Assembly: GCA_034766995.1 (NCBI GenBank)
Contig: CM068320.1
Coordinates: 21,917,312 to 21,981,311 of the forward strand
Source: Acanthacorydalis orientalis
Taxonomy: Eukaryota > Arthropoda > Insecta > Megaloptera > Corydalidae
DNA length: 64,000 nt
Reading direction: 5' to 3'
Position numbers and translations under genes: made by a program. Numbering within the stretch: the first letter of the stretch is position 1; each line of letters starts with the position of its first letter. The notes under the pieces were generated by a model. That model had not been told where the DNA came from. It worked only from the letters and a program-made list of their open reading frames with translations, and did no database searches. Of the stretch, positions 25,171-36,366 are shown piece after piece.

Positions 25171-25629
25171 GTTATAATTGATTATTGAGAATTATATTCA
25201 AATAACGCGTCTTTTATATGAACAAGAATAGTATTTTCTTCACGATTAACATTGTCATTTAATAACGTTTTATAAAGATTTGATCCTATCTAGTATTGCA
25301 ATGTTTCATTTTAAAAAAATAAAATGTTGATAAAAAGCGCCCCATCGACCCACAGATACACTGAAATTGTTACTTAGCTTTATTTTTATTTTCACTAGTA
25401 AATCTTTCGATATTCGCAGATATAAGAATATTTTGATTTCTTTGTTTCATTTGAACGTTTGTCACTTGTTTTATTAAAGAAAGTAGACCTTATCCTACAG
25501 TTATTTCCAAATCGTTCTTTCTCAACCTGATATTAAAATAAACTATCACATTAAAATATATGTATTGGATTAGTAAATGTGCAAGTATTGAGCAATTTTC
25601 AATAGAAAGCAATACTAAACAAAAATGTT

Positions 25630-25633
<4 letters not shown>
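25171..25633. other. AT-rich DNA, nothing recognised
   Basis: No supported feature. Confidence 0.4.

Positions 25634-25698
<65 letters not shown>
25634..25698. repeat. (TA)n microsatellite
   Basis: About 65 bp, pure. Confidence 0.95.
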
Positions 25699-25700
<2 letters not shown>

Positions 25701-25803
25701 AATATAATAGGAAAAATCTGTACATGTTAAAAAAGTAATGAATGTAAATGTTAAAAAAGTTAAAAAAGTAGTAATGTATTATTGAATGCGAAAGGTTTTT
25801 ACA

Positions 25804-27221
25804 GTTTTTTTTGACAGTTTTTTGTTTTTGTCTTATATTGTTAGTTTTCTCTGTATTATTGACACGAGTTGTCGAGCCTTGGGGTTAGATCCTTATTATC
25901 TAGACTTTAACTTGAATTATTAGCAATTTTGCTGTTTAATGGTGTCATATCTTAACTTTCTCGCTAAGAAAATTTTCAAAAACCTAGTTGACCTGTCTCT
26001 GAGGGCGACTGAAGGTCACCCTTTCCTTTTCCGTTGCATATATCTATACAGCTATCACGTACGAAACACCCGTATCAATTCTGTATAACAATCAACCGGG
26101 GTATGTATAACAATTTGGCACTCTTCGTCGTTTTCTTCGTTTCTCGTTTCGCTCCGCCGTCGCTGCGAGGTGATGACTTCTTCATCGGTGACTTCTCAGC
26201 CGTTGCCATGTCCAGGTGGCGGATGCAGGAACGTGCTGGCACTCAAGTACATATTCGGTCTGTATGTCCTGATTGTGACTTTCGGCCTAAGCCAGGGCCT
26301 CTTAAAATTGGCTGCGTCCATTTATTTATCAGCATGTTCGTGTGCGGTTTCCTCGTGTAGAAATTCTTGCTCACCTGATTATGTGTGCTTTGAGATATTC
26401 TATCTCTACTTCTTCATGTAATTCAGTTGTGGGATAGTCGGAATCTTTGTTTAACGCCATGCATAAAAATTTACTCTGTTGTCGTTGCAGTATTTTCATA
26501 TTGGCTCTTCTCGTTCTACGCCAGATCGGTGCTGCGTAGGTCATCATCGGTCTGATCACCAATGTGTACAGCAATTTCTTGTTGCCTGTACTCAAATGAT
26601 TGTCCCCGGTCATCAGGCCGTTCAATTTTGCAGCCACCGTTCTGATCCTCTTCGTGATGCTGTACAGGTGTTCATTATATAATAATTTTCTGTCAAAATG
26701 GACACCGAGGTACTTTACAGTTTTCTTCCATTCGATAGGCGTTCCGCTCATAACGATTTTACCTGGATTCGGAGCTCCCTGCTTTCTGTCGAAGGTGATT
26801 GCCTCTGTCTTGGCTACACCTCGAGCTTCCATTTGTCGAAGTATTTTTCTATTCGGTTGATGTCATCCTGGAGTCTCTTCCGGATCATTTCCAGGGAAAA
26901 ACCGGTCGTGTAGATGGCTGTGTCATCTGCGTACATGTTCGTTTTTACATCTCTCCTTATATCGTCGATGTAATACGTAAATAGGACTGGTCCGTGTATC
27001 GAGCCTTGCGGTACTCCTGCTCGAATTTGTTTCTCTGCGGAAATCTTTCCATTAACTTCGACAATAAAAGTCCTGTTTCTCAGGTACTTGTCGATGATTT
27101 TCACCAGGTATATCGGTAATCGATTCTAGATTAACTTGTAGATCATGCCATCATGCCATACTGTATCGAACGCCTTCTCTATGTCCAAGAGTATCATGGA
27201 CGTGCGGAGTCCCTTTTGAAG
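25804..27221 (-). mobile_element. 5'-truncated Jockey-like non-LTR retrotransposon
   Basis: The sequence between two ggtttttaca words (25794-25803 and 27222-27231) is GC-richer than its flanks. It reads as a LINE on the minus strand: partial reverse transcriptase, C-terminal region, then an A-rich 3' tail (T-rich on plus, 25804-25840). The 10-bp repeat is a plausible target-site duplication. Its 3' UTR recurs at 59304-59469. Confidence 0.82.
26290..27221 (-). pseudogene. Jockey-like reverse transcriptase, decayed
   Basis: In minus-strand order, from about 27205: LRTSMILLDIEKAFDTVWHD (RT core) followed by an in-frame stop. The 96-codon frame at 27104-26814 contains GVPQGSIHGPVLF and YADDTAIYT, the polymerase active-site box. 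A frameshift at 26814-26832 leads into 26832-26371, with KYLGVHFDRKLLYNEH, RPMMTYAAPIWRR and the thumb/C-terminal region. A stop at 26368-26370 interrupts the C-terminus, whose decayed remainder extends to about 26290. The missing N-terminus (endonuclease and RT fingers) reflects 5' truncation. Confidence 0.85.
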
Positions 27222-27231
27222 GGTTTTTACA

Positions 27232-27716
27232 AATAAGGATAGATTTATATTAGGTTTGTACTTAAACATATCAATAATTGATCTAAAATATTATAGCGTT
27301 TCGTTGATAAATTGCTTACAGATTGTAATTATTTTTAACTTAATTGTTGATAGAATTTCGTTTTTTTATCAACTTTTTGAAAGAAAGCTCACAATAAACA
27401 AAAAAAAAATTCAGTACTTATTAAATTATCGGTTTAACAATTTCAATATTACTTACATAACAATTTCAATAAATGTTTGTGTCAGTTAATATTGAACATA
27501 AAAAGAAATTATACCTTTGGAGAAACAGTTTCATTATTTAAGGTCGATATAAAGACAGTTAAAGAATTGTCTTATTAACAATTTGTTTCATAAACTGTAA
27601 ATGGGGTCTTTGAATTATTTTTAAATGAATACAATTTACTTTCATTATTAAATATTACAGTATAGCTGATTGTTCTTTTATCGGATTTTAAACTGTTTTT
27701 GGAATATATTTGTAGC
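27232..27716. other. AT-rich DNA, nothing recognised
   Basis: One 77-codon low-complexity open frame (27256-27489), not gene-like. Confidence 0.4.
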
Positions 27717-27724
27717 TAATAACG

Positions 27725-28000
27725 TAGGCCCGTAGTCAGAAGTTGAACAGGTAGGCATTGACTCCACTGGTTTCTTCGGTTACCCCCTTTCTAATAAAAT
27801 CTGTAATTTTGGGAGATTTGAAAATCATGGAGAATCATTGGAAAAATCTTCGTAATGGGTTTACCTTGATGATTAAATTATTTCTACAGGCAAAAAAAAA
27901 TCGTTTCTATGAGCGCGTTTCCACCATAACCCCCAACAATTTTTGCCATCTCAAAAATGGTGTTCTCTCCCTACAATGTGACGGTCTGGATACGGGCATG
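27725..28000. mobile_element. hAT-type MITE, copy A (276 bp)
   Basis: Termini are taggcccgtagtcag on the left and the inverse of catgcccgtatccag on the right. The flanks taataacg (27717-27724) and taataagg (28001-28008) match at 7 of 8 positions, which fits the 8-bp target duplication of hAT elements. The body (tttgaaaatcatggagaatc, cgtttctatgagcgcgtttc) is shared with copy B at 48992-49267, of exactly the same length. It has no coding capacity. Confidence 0.82.
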
Positions 28001-28546
28001 TAATAAGGATGATACAGAAAACAATAACAATTTCATATTAGTTGTATATACTCAGTTTATAATTCAAGAAAATTCATATAAAAACTTTTAAATACTAATA
28101 AAACATGTCTTTTGTTGAACCATTGTTTATTTTTTAAAAAAAACTATATTAATAACCTCAATTATTATTTTCATAATAATACACAGACAATTATAATAAA
28201 AACAAATTCAAATAAAAAATTAATAACTTGAACATACATGTTATGAGTGGTATATATCAATGATTTCTTTGTAGATTTAATGAAAATAAAACTAGTTGAA
28301 AGGCATATTTATCAATCATTTGAAATATTGTAGCAGTGATTTACTTTTCTTAAAAAAAGAAATAATCTCGATAAAGTACTGAAAATTAAATATTAAAGGA
28401 ATGTTCTTAATAATCGATTAATGTAAATATTGTCTACTGAGTGTACTTCCTTAATTTTAATATTTTTTCTTAATAAGAAAAATATTTGTATACATATACA
28501 CACATATATAAATATATATATATATATATGAAAAAAAAAAAATATA
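28001..28546. other. AT-rich DNA, nothing recognised
   Basis: Ends in a (TA)n/poly(A) tract next to the following MITE. Confidence 0.4.
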
Positions 28547-28554
28547 TATATATA

Positions 28555-28840
28555 CAGTGGCGCACTCAGGATTTAATCTTGGTGGGGTGGGGCGAGTTGA
28601 ACGGATAAAATTTTTCTTAATATGAAATGAATAAAATTCACTAGATGATTATAAAAATTTATTTAAATAATAAAACTACTTTTCTTTTTACTGAGCTTTT
28701 GAATTACTTCAGTCGTGGTTACATGAATGTCTCTGTGTATATTAGGAGCATTTTCGTGCAATGATTTCGTTTTGTTTTCTAATATTTTCTTCTCTTTTCC
28801 TTTAGGGGGTGCCAGGGCTCCCCACCTGGGTGCTACACTG
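28555..28840. mobile_element. hAT-type MITE, second family (286 bp)
   Basis: Begins cagtggcgcactcagg. The right end inverted is cagtgtagcacccagg. The flanks tatatata and tatataca match at 7 of 8 positions, though both lie in TA repeat. A G-rich run near the left end (ggtggggtggggcg) and a C-rich stretch on the right add to the hAT-like look. The minus-strand 62-codon frame inside has no recognisable domain. Confidence 0.68.
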
Positions 28841-28848
28841 TATATACA

Positions 28849-29444
28849 CATATGTGTGTATTGTAAATTTATTTCTCTTTCCTATATTTACGAATTATAA
28901 TAACTAAAATATATCAATTCAATTAAATAAATTTATGGTATAAATTAGAGTTATATGTATACACCCTCCTCACAAAACATTTCAGCAAAATATGTTTTTA
29001 TATTTTTTCCACCTACTGACTTTGAAAAGAATCTAAAATGCTGAGAATAATATACCAATAATTGTATTGTGCGAACATTCACCACCACAGTAAATCTAAT
29101 AATTTCTATAAAGGTTCGCATCAGTTAAATGATGCTTACATCCTCTAATATACAAAAAAAAATGGATACTTTCGCGTAACTTATAGCTGAACCTATATTC
29201 GTTTTTACAGATTTCTATTATACTGTGCCATTATAATATTAAACGAATACTATTTCCATTTGATAGATTTTCTAAACATATTTATAACGGATAAATTTTC
29301 GAGATTTTATATAGTATGAAACGTTTATAAAAAGTGTTTATAGTATAGGTTATTAGGTTTGAAACTCTATATTTTCCGGAAGTTGTTAATAATAACCAAT
29401 TTCATTATAAGTGAATTTATCTTATGTAAAATATGTGAACTTTG

Positions 29445-29450
<6 letters not shown>
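28849..29450. other. AT-rich DNA, nothing recognised
   Basis: No supported feature. Confidence 0.4.

Positions 29451-29489
<39 letters not shown>
29451..29489. repeat. (TA)n microsatellite
   Basis: About 39 bp. Confidence 0.95.
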
Positions 29490-29494
<5 letters not shown>

Positions 29495-29531
29495 TTTAAA
29501 AGATAAATATGTATATATATATACTCGTATA

Positions 29532-30463
29532 CGAGGTCAGACAATTAAGTAATGCGACCGATTTTTTTCTCGGCCTGTGGTAACACTGCGAACCTGTAAC
29601 TCCGCCACCGTAATAGCAGATCCCTACTCTCTCGATTGAGACCTTGACCACCCTCGTACGATTATTTCTTCGCCAGCTGTTTAGTGTTTTGTAACAACGC
29701 GCGAGTAGTGCATGTCACGAAAATGAAACAGAGAAATTTAGAGCAACATCGCTCAAGATTGTCTCGAGCAGGTTGAAAGTGATCCTACTCTTCTCGATCG
29801 AGTTATTACTGGTGATGAAAGTTGGTTCTTTCAATATGACCCCGAAACTAAACGACAAAGCCAACAGTGGCTGTCCCCTGGAGCACCAAGGCCAAAGAAG
29901 GCGAGAATGAGCAAGTCCAAAGTGAAAACCATGTTGATTTGCTTCTTCGACAGCAAAGGGGTGGTTCACAAAGAGTTCGTACCACCTGGACAAACCGTAA
30001 ATCAAGTATTCTACCGCAATGTGCTCGAAAAATTACGAAAAAGGGTGCTCAGAGTGCGTCCAGAGATCGCGAAGACTTGGGTTCTGCATCACGACAATGC
30101 TCCCTGTCACAGTGCGTTCAGTGTCTCTCAGTTTTTGGCGTCTAAAGGCATCGCAACGTTACCACAACCGCCCTATTCACCGGACATGTCACCCTGCGAC
30201 TTTTTCCTATTCCCCCATATGAAAAAATTCGTCAAAGGTCAAGATTTTGACTCCGTTGAAGATATCCAAGAATCTGTGACGAGGGTACTCGGAGAGGTCC
30301 CACAAGAAGTGTTCCAGAATTGTTACGAAAACTGGAAAACTCGCTGGAATAAGTGTATAGATGCGGGAGGGGACTACTTTGAAGGGGATCGCAGCGATGT
30401 ACCTTAATTTTTAAATATACTCGATTTTTGAATTTTGTCGCATTACTTAATTGTCTGACCTCG
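29532..30463 (+). mobile_element. Mariner deletion derivative keeping the catalytic domain, copy 1
   Basis: Terminal inverted repeats start cgaggtcagacaattaagta. A TA flanks each side (29530-29531 and 30464-30465). It is 932 bp, against about 1.3 kb for a full mariner. The missing part is the DNA-binding half of the transposase. A nearly identical 933-bp copy with the same structure lies at 53736-54668. Termini differ from the other mariner families in this window. Confidence 0.93.
29742..30407 (+). pseudogene. Mariner transposase catalytic domain without DNA-binding domain
   Basis: A stop-free stretch of 222 codons holds ITGDESWFFQYDPETKRQ (first catalytic D). From the ATG at 29907 a 166-residue product contains HHDNAPCHSA (D63) and YSPDMSPCDFFLF (D98), with 34 residues between them, the mariner D34D signature. 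The element's own start ATG at 29723 (KQRNLEQ) is out of frame with this and meets TGA after 17 codons, because the deletion joined different frames. Any product from 29907 would lack the first D, so it is inactive as transposase. Confidence 0.88.
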
Positions 30464-30656
30464 TATATATACATATTTATCTTTTAAATATTACATGTTC
30501 ATCAAAATTAATACATAGTACAAATTTAATTTAATGTTATACAAAACTTCAATTGATTTAAGTTATTTTAAAATGTATTCAGTGTTTATACATATTAAAA
30601 GTTGTATATAAAATACTTTCATTATTGAAATGACTCGTCATGTTCAGGCAGATGGT

Positions 30657-30996
30657 AATTAATAAGAAAAGTTAATGAAATGTTAAATGTTAAATAAAGT
30701 ATTGTAAAAAAAATTTCATAATTATAAACCTTTAAAATAATTATTAATCCTATAAATAAAAAAATGCAATAAATTCTAAACTTAACAATATTAATCGAAA
30801 AACTCCATAAAATTAAACCAAATGATATTAAATCTAAACCAAACCATATTCCTAAATGTATCAATATATAATTATTTATTACATTAAAAATAAATATAAA
30901 AGAAATAAAAAATATTATTACTTGAAAAATTCAAAAATTTTTTTTTAAATAAACTAAAGGGATTATGAACAATATAAAAAATAAATACTTTAATAT
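30657..30996 (-). pseudogene. nad4: Nuclear mitochondrial insertion: 5' part of nad4
   Basis: Minus strand. With the invertebrate mitochondrial code the frame is open from ATA at 30996 to 30622. It reads as a strongly hydrophobic protein with WFGLDLMSFGLILWSFSI, the diagnostic first conserved block of NADH dehydrogenase subunit 4 (usually YFG.D..S.GLI.LS). A TGA at 30931-30933 must be read as Trp and an ATA start is used. Both are usual in insect mitochondria and unusable in the nucleus. Similarity fades beyond about 30657, where composition returns to the flank. Only about the first quarter of nad4 is present, beside a mariner and (TA)n arrays, so this is a numt and not organelle sequence. 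Confidence 0.78.
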
Positions 30997-31070
30997 TGTA
31001 CTAAGAACTTCTCAAGGATTCTAATAGAATAAATATGAAAAATGGATACACATTAAGATAAAACAGATAA

Positions 31071-31260
31071 ATTATATATATATATATATATAGTTATTTA
31101 TTACTTAATTTAGTAATATATAATTCTTTATTGATATATTCCAGATCTCATAAACAGAAGAAACATTTATGATATATTATTAGACTTTATCTAATTTTTG
31201 TATTTTTAATTCATTTTCTGATTTGTATATATGTAAATAAATACAAACCCTATATATATA

Positions 31261-31291
<31 letters not shown>

Positions 31292-31296
31292 GTATA

Positions 31297-31335
<39 letters not shown>

Positions 31336-31341
31336 GTATAC

Positions 31342-31388
<47 letters not shown>
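31071..31388. repeat. (TA)n microsatellite cluster
   Basis: TA at 31073-31091, then about 140 bp of interrupted TA/TG repeats from 31249 to 31388. Confidence 0.93.
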
Positions 31389-31390
<2 letters not shown>

Positions 31391-31768
31391 ATATAAATAT
31401 TTTTGTTAATGTTTGTGTTTTGTAACTGGTTGAAACGTTTTACAACAACTCAACTCAAATTGTATTTTAAGAAACGAATTGTTGCTTCCCATAATCCACA
31501 CAATAATCTTTTTTGAATAAATTGTTCTACAAATAATTACTGTTCATTTCAATTACAGATTTTTTGTATTTTTAACTTACGTTGCTATAATTGTTAAAGA
31601 TTTGAATTAAAAAAAATGATAATTCATCTGCGAAAATGAATTAAATTACAGTATCAAAAACTGTATTTTGAACTTCAATTGTAATTAATAATTGGAATAT
31701 TCACTGAAAAATTCCTGGAAAAGATAAGACCAGTTTCTTTTAGTTTATATTCATTCAGCTTAATTGCT
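31389..31768. other. AT-rich DNA, nothing recognised
   Basis: No supported feature. Confidence 0.4.
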
Positions 31769-31772
31769 TTAA

Positions 31773-31919
31773 CTCTATCACCACGGATTAAATATTTTTA
31801 CTTTTAAAACTTCTGTTTCGTTCGATGATCTTTTGAGATACTTAAGTAATCTATTCGATTTCCGTTAGTAATTTTTGAAAATTTTATGGGACACATAGGT
31901 CCCGTTAGTGGCGAAAGGG
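31773..31919. mobile_element. piggyBac-like MITE flanked by TTAA (147 bp)
   Basis: TTAA at 31769-31772 and 31920-31923. Inside, the left end ctctatcaccacgg and the inverted right end ccctttcgccactaacgg are similar. CCCT-type ends next to duplicated TTAA are the piggyBac hallmark. It is non-coding. Confidence 0.6.
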
Positions 31920-31923
31920 TTAA

Positions 31924-32419
31924 AGGGTGATGTTTTTGATTATGCTCTCCTTCACGGAAAAGCTATATATTTCTGTAAACAATTTGTCAATGAATGATTT
32001 CAATATTATTTTTATACTAGTTAAGTTTTGAATTTTTACAAAAGATTTTAGTAATCAACGGTATAGCAATTATTAATATAATAAAGATGAATGTAATAAG
32101 GTTAGGTTTTAAATTAACTGAAGGGGAAAGTAAGGTGAAATGTAACATTAAAGTTTAGTGTGCACCTGAAAAATTTGGCACAAACTTGATAACTTGTCTT
32201 TTTACAATTTTCAAAAGTAATTTTTAATACCTGAAATTTTTTATTAACTGAATTACACGCTGATATTTTATTCTAGTATGTATTCTATTTAATAATTATA
32301 TATATATGTATATATATATATATACATATATGTATATATAATTACAAGATAGAAAAGATAATAAAATAACAGCGAAGAGATATTTTAAAATAGTCATTAA
32401 AATGAGTCCCTAGCAAATA
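31924..32419. other. AT-rich DNA, nothing recognised
   Basis: Short TA runs near 32297-32340. Confidence 0.4.
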
Positions 32420-32640
32420 TTTTAACGAGTACGAAGGGCCGATTAGACACCGCACGCTTTGTGTGCAAACGTACACCATGCTCTTGAACTAAACACCCTC
32501 TTACCTAACGCTTAATATCATTAATACAATATGAATTCAAATTGATTAAACGGGAGGTTGCCAACCACCGCGTACACAAAACAAATCATTGATTCCGTAT
32601 GTGAAAACAAGGCATTCAACGAAGAAAAAGAACGATGGAA
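32420..32640. other. GC-richer unique island
   Basis: Contains CpGs and non-repetitive sequence (gggccgattagacaccgcac). Function unknown. Confidence 0.25.
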
Positions 32641-32826
32641 CTTTTCAGTCAGATAGAGATGTCGGAGAGAATGATAAGTGAAAACTTCCCCTACTCATAT
32701 TACATGTATCCATGCGTACGCTTTCGCAGATTTTCACCCTTCAATTGGTGTTTAGATTTGTTTTATTACTTCAACATGATGAGATTTAAATATAAACGAA
32801 TGATATATATGTACGTGTCTATATTT

Positions 32827-32836
<10 letters not shown>

Positions 32837-32924
<88 letters not shown>

Positions 32925-33150
32925 TGAGAGAATTGATATTTGAATTTTTACTTAAGTATTTTCAATGTAATTATTTTCAATTCTTCTTTTACAAAATTTA
33001 CCATTTACCATTTTGGATGTATAAAATTATTGAACCAAAAACAAAACAATATTTTTTTATTTAAGATTTTGATTTAGTGTCTTGAATTATACATTGTTGT
33101 GTATTTTTTATCAATACATACACACACACATATATATATATATACATATG

Positions 33151-33188
<38 letters not shown>

Positions 33189-33385
33189 CATTGAGAGAAT
33201 TAATATTTGAATTTTTACTTAAGTATTTTCAATCTAATTATTTTTAATTCTTCTTTTACAAAATTTACCATTTACCATTTTGGATGTATAAAATTATTGA
33301 ACCAAAAATAAAACAATACTTTTTTATTTAACATTTTGATTTGGGTCTTGCATTATACATTGTTGTTTATTTTTTATCAATACAT

Positions 33386-33422
<37 letters not shown>

Positions 33423-33425
33423 CTC
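32837..33425. repeat. Tandem duplication bounded by (TA)n(GA)n and (CA)n(TA)n
   Basis: The unit at 32920-33125 (gacattgagagaatt, accatttaccattttggatg, atacattgttg) recurs at 33186-33385. Each is preceded by TA then GA repeats and followed by CA then TA repeats, so the whole compound microsatellite is part of the roughly 265-bp repeated unit. Confidence 0.92.
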
Positions 33426-33666
33426 CTATATACGTTTCATTTATTTTCAACTTTAATAATTCTTTAAAAATAGTAGTAATATATTATTACTTTAAATATT
33501 TTCTTGATTTTCAATTTCACTGTTCATAAACACTACATTTTTTTTGGTGAGGTAAATATTATTTAAATTTATTTTCTATACTTATTTAGAAAGGAGAATT
33601 TTTGTTGTTAATTTTTTATTACTTTAAGATGACAAACTATAACTTTTGTGTTCAAAATTCAACATT

Positions 33667-33670
<4 letters not shown>

Positions 33671-33707
<37 letters not shown>

Positions 33708-33799
33708 ATATATATATATTTACAGTTTTTATTGCTTAATTTGTGATATTATTTTTTATAAAATTTTTTATTTTATAAACGATTATACTTTTCAATATA

Positions 33800-33870
<71 letters not shown>
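33671..33870. repeat. (TA)n microsatellites
   Basis: Two arrays, 33671-33720 and 33797-33870, separated by 75 bp of AT-rich sequence. Confidence 0.95.
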
Positions 33871-33873
<3 letters not shown>

Positions 33874-33976
33874 TTTTTTATTTAGCTTATTTTTTTAAAA
33901 AAATAAATGAATTCATTAATTCTTTATCTTTTTATGCAAGTATAATAATTGTATTTATGAAAAACAATGTATATAT

Positions 33977-34644
33977 CAGGGGTGGGCAACTTCTTCGATA
34001 ATAAGAGCCACATATAATACTTTTTGATTAGTCAAGATCCACAGAAAATATTATTTTAAAATTGTATTTGTCAAGTTGGTAGAAAAATAATTGCAATTTA
34101 TTGACTTTGAAATTCATATATAAAACCGCAATTATTTTCCTACCGACCTAATATAAATAATAAAAATATACAACTATATACTAGTCCTACTCACCAAAAC
34201 AGAATACGTTTAATCTCCACTCGTTGGAGACTTTGATTGAGTTTTCATTTTTGCAGTTAAGAGTTACTGAAATCGCGTTAAAAGTTGTACTTTTAAAGAT
34301 ATTTTTCCTCGAAAATTTACACAGTACCCTATTCCAAACTTTTTTTTATTGCATCCAGCAAGTCTTAATTAATAAAATTGTTGAGTTCATATCTTTTTAA
34401 ATGATTGTCCATAACCGTAGAGCAGTAATTTTGACACATAATGCATATGGATGTATTGAAACGATAATGTGAATTACCCGTCTATATATAAAATATTCTA
34501 ATATTAGTACATGCTATACCACTATAGATTATTAATATAAAAATTTAGGAAAAATGGCAATGAAACCCATTATTGTCTCGGGAGCCGCGCAAAGTAGCTT
34601 TGCAAGTCGCATGTGGATCGCGAGTTGCAGTTTGCTCACCCTTG
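33977..34644. mobile_element. Non-autonomous hAT element (668 bp) with nested mariner
   Basis: The left end is caggggtgggcaacttcttc, with gagccaca shortly after. The inverted right end is caagggtgagcaaactgc. The flanks gtatatat (33969-33976) and gtatgtat (34645-34652) match at 7 of 8 positions. CAGGGGTGGGCAAA plus GAGCCACA is the classic hAT (Charlie-type) terminus. No transposase coding was found in the body. It contains an 81-bp mariner insertion. Confidence 0.85.
34071..34151. mobile_element. Minimal 81-bp mariner derivative
   Basis: tcaagttggtagaaaaataa on the left and the inverse of ttaggtcggtaggaaaataa on the right, with only about 27 bp between them. Same terminal repeat family as 3558-4169. 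The right flank is TA and the left flank is TG, probably a mutated TA. It sits inside the hAT element, so it inserted later. Confidence 0.82.
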
Positions 34645-34652
34645 GTATGTAT

Positions 34653-35490
34653 CCTACGATCGAAATCAAGTTCTTGGTATACAGATTAACAGTTTAATGT
34701 GCTATTGATATGAGTATAATATACAATACAAATAGCACAATGTTATTTTCATTTAAGCTATAATCACTACCCAGTATTTTTTTTGTTCTGCAGGCTTGCG
34801 CTAGTAAAAATTTGCTTTGTGTAATTCTAGCATAACTTATTACATATATATATATATATATATATCTGTGTGTATTTATGTATATATATATATACATATC
34901 TCCACGTTGATAATACGAATTAATGTTTGATAACGAAACTAGAAATTTTACTTGAAATATATCACAAATAAAATTATTAAAATTAAAACACAGAACTGAG
35001 TGTGTTATTTTAATTCATTAATAATAAATTAGAAGGATATTTCTGCTCTTATTACATAACAGCATAAGTGCAGTTGCTTCTAATTTATTTTAAAAATATA
35101 TATGACAACAATACAGTTTAGAAATTGTCATTGACTGTATTACTTATATATAGTTCTTAATAACTAGCTACAATATAGATTAAATGTAAGCTAAGTAAAG
35201 AGTGATTTTTATCAACTTTGTACAATGTAGGTGTGTTGTTGACATGCTACTACTATCCATTTGAAAAATACGTCATTGTAAATATTTAAGTGATTATTGA
35301 TATATGTTAAATATCATTATATTATAATTTATTGTCTATTGTTAACAACAATAGTTTATTTTACAGCATTTTATATCATTTGTGACCGTATTTGTAATAT
35401 TTTTATGTGATCTGTATTTTTTAAAAAAAATTTTTGTTTGTGAAAGTAGTCCTGTGTCTTTATATGTATGTATATGTATATATATATATA
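34653..35490. other. AT-rich DNA, nothing recognised
   Basis: Short TA runs near 34845-34900. No gene-like sequence. Confidence 0.4.
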
Positions 35491-36366
35491 TTGTATATCT
35501 CGGCATATACGGTCCCGGTTTTTTGAAAATTTTTCCCGGAACCAAAGCAGAGACACTAATAAAAATCACAAATAACACAACATACAATCCACACCCCACA
35601 AATGCGGTTAAATACCAACTAGGTAAGGGCACCGGACCAGTGTCAAAAAACATAAGGCCAAACCCGGCCCTGTATTACATTACTATCAATAAAATTCATT
35701 TTTATTTTATTTTATTTATTTCTTTTGGCGTATAAGGCGATTCTTAAATCCTAAAAAAATTCTTCAAAAAATAGGGGGTCGTCTTATACGGCCTGTACAA
35801 AAACAGAACCTTTAAAATAACACGAAGAATTTATTGTGCTTATATAGAAATTAAATTCATTATTTTTTTAAAAAAATGTACTTAAACTTTGGTATATTAC
35901 ATAAATTTGTTGAATGATTCATTTTTGTGATCTAGTCGGTTTTTGAACATTTTTCCGGCGCCATGAAACTGACAAACAATATAATAACATTTGCAGAGCA
36001 TTAAAATAATTTAGATAGCTAAGTTAGTTAACTTAGTCTCGTACTAGTTTCTGTCTTAGTTCGGTCAAACTGCACCTTAAAAGCTTCACAGCTAAGATGG
36101 TATCAAACTCTGCACTATTTTTGTAGAATCCATTTAAAACTCTGTTCAGATTCTATGTAATTAATGATTAACAACTAATTTCTTTTGATTTGATTTGATT
36201 TTGAATGATTCATTTTAAATAAAAATGTTTAAAAATTAAATACATAGCGTTCTAGATACAAGCCGTGCACGATGCTTAATGTCCAGCATGTCAAAACAAG
36301 GTGAAATTTTAAAATCTAAAAATATAATTGCCCCAGTTTTGATTTCGGAAATAAAATTGTTTTATA

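Noticed and set aside
26034..26984. Several plus-strand frames of 60-108 codons
   Set aside because: Shadows of the minus-strand Jockey-like reverse transcriptase.
29715..30005. Minus-strand 96-codon frame, also at 53920-54210, and frames at 29867 and 54072
   Set aside because: Shadows of the mariner catalytic domain. Their apparent conservation just reflects the two mariner copies.
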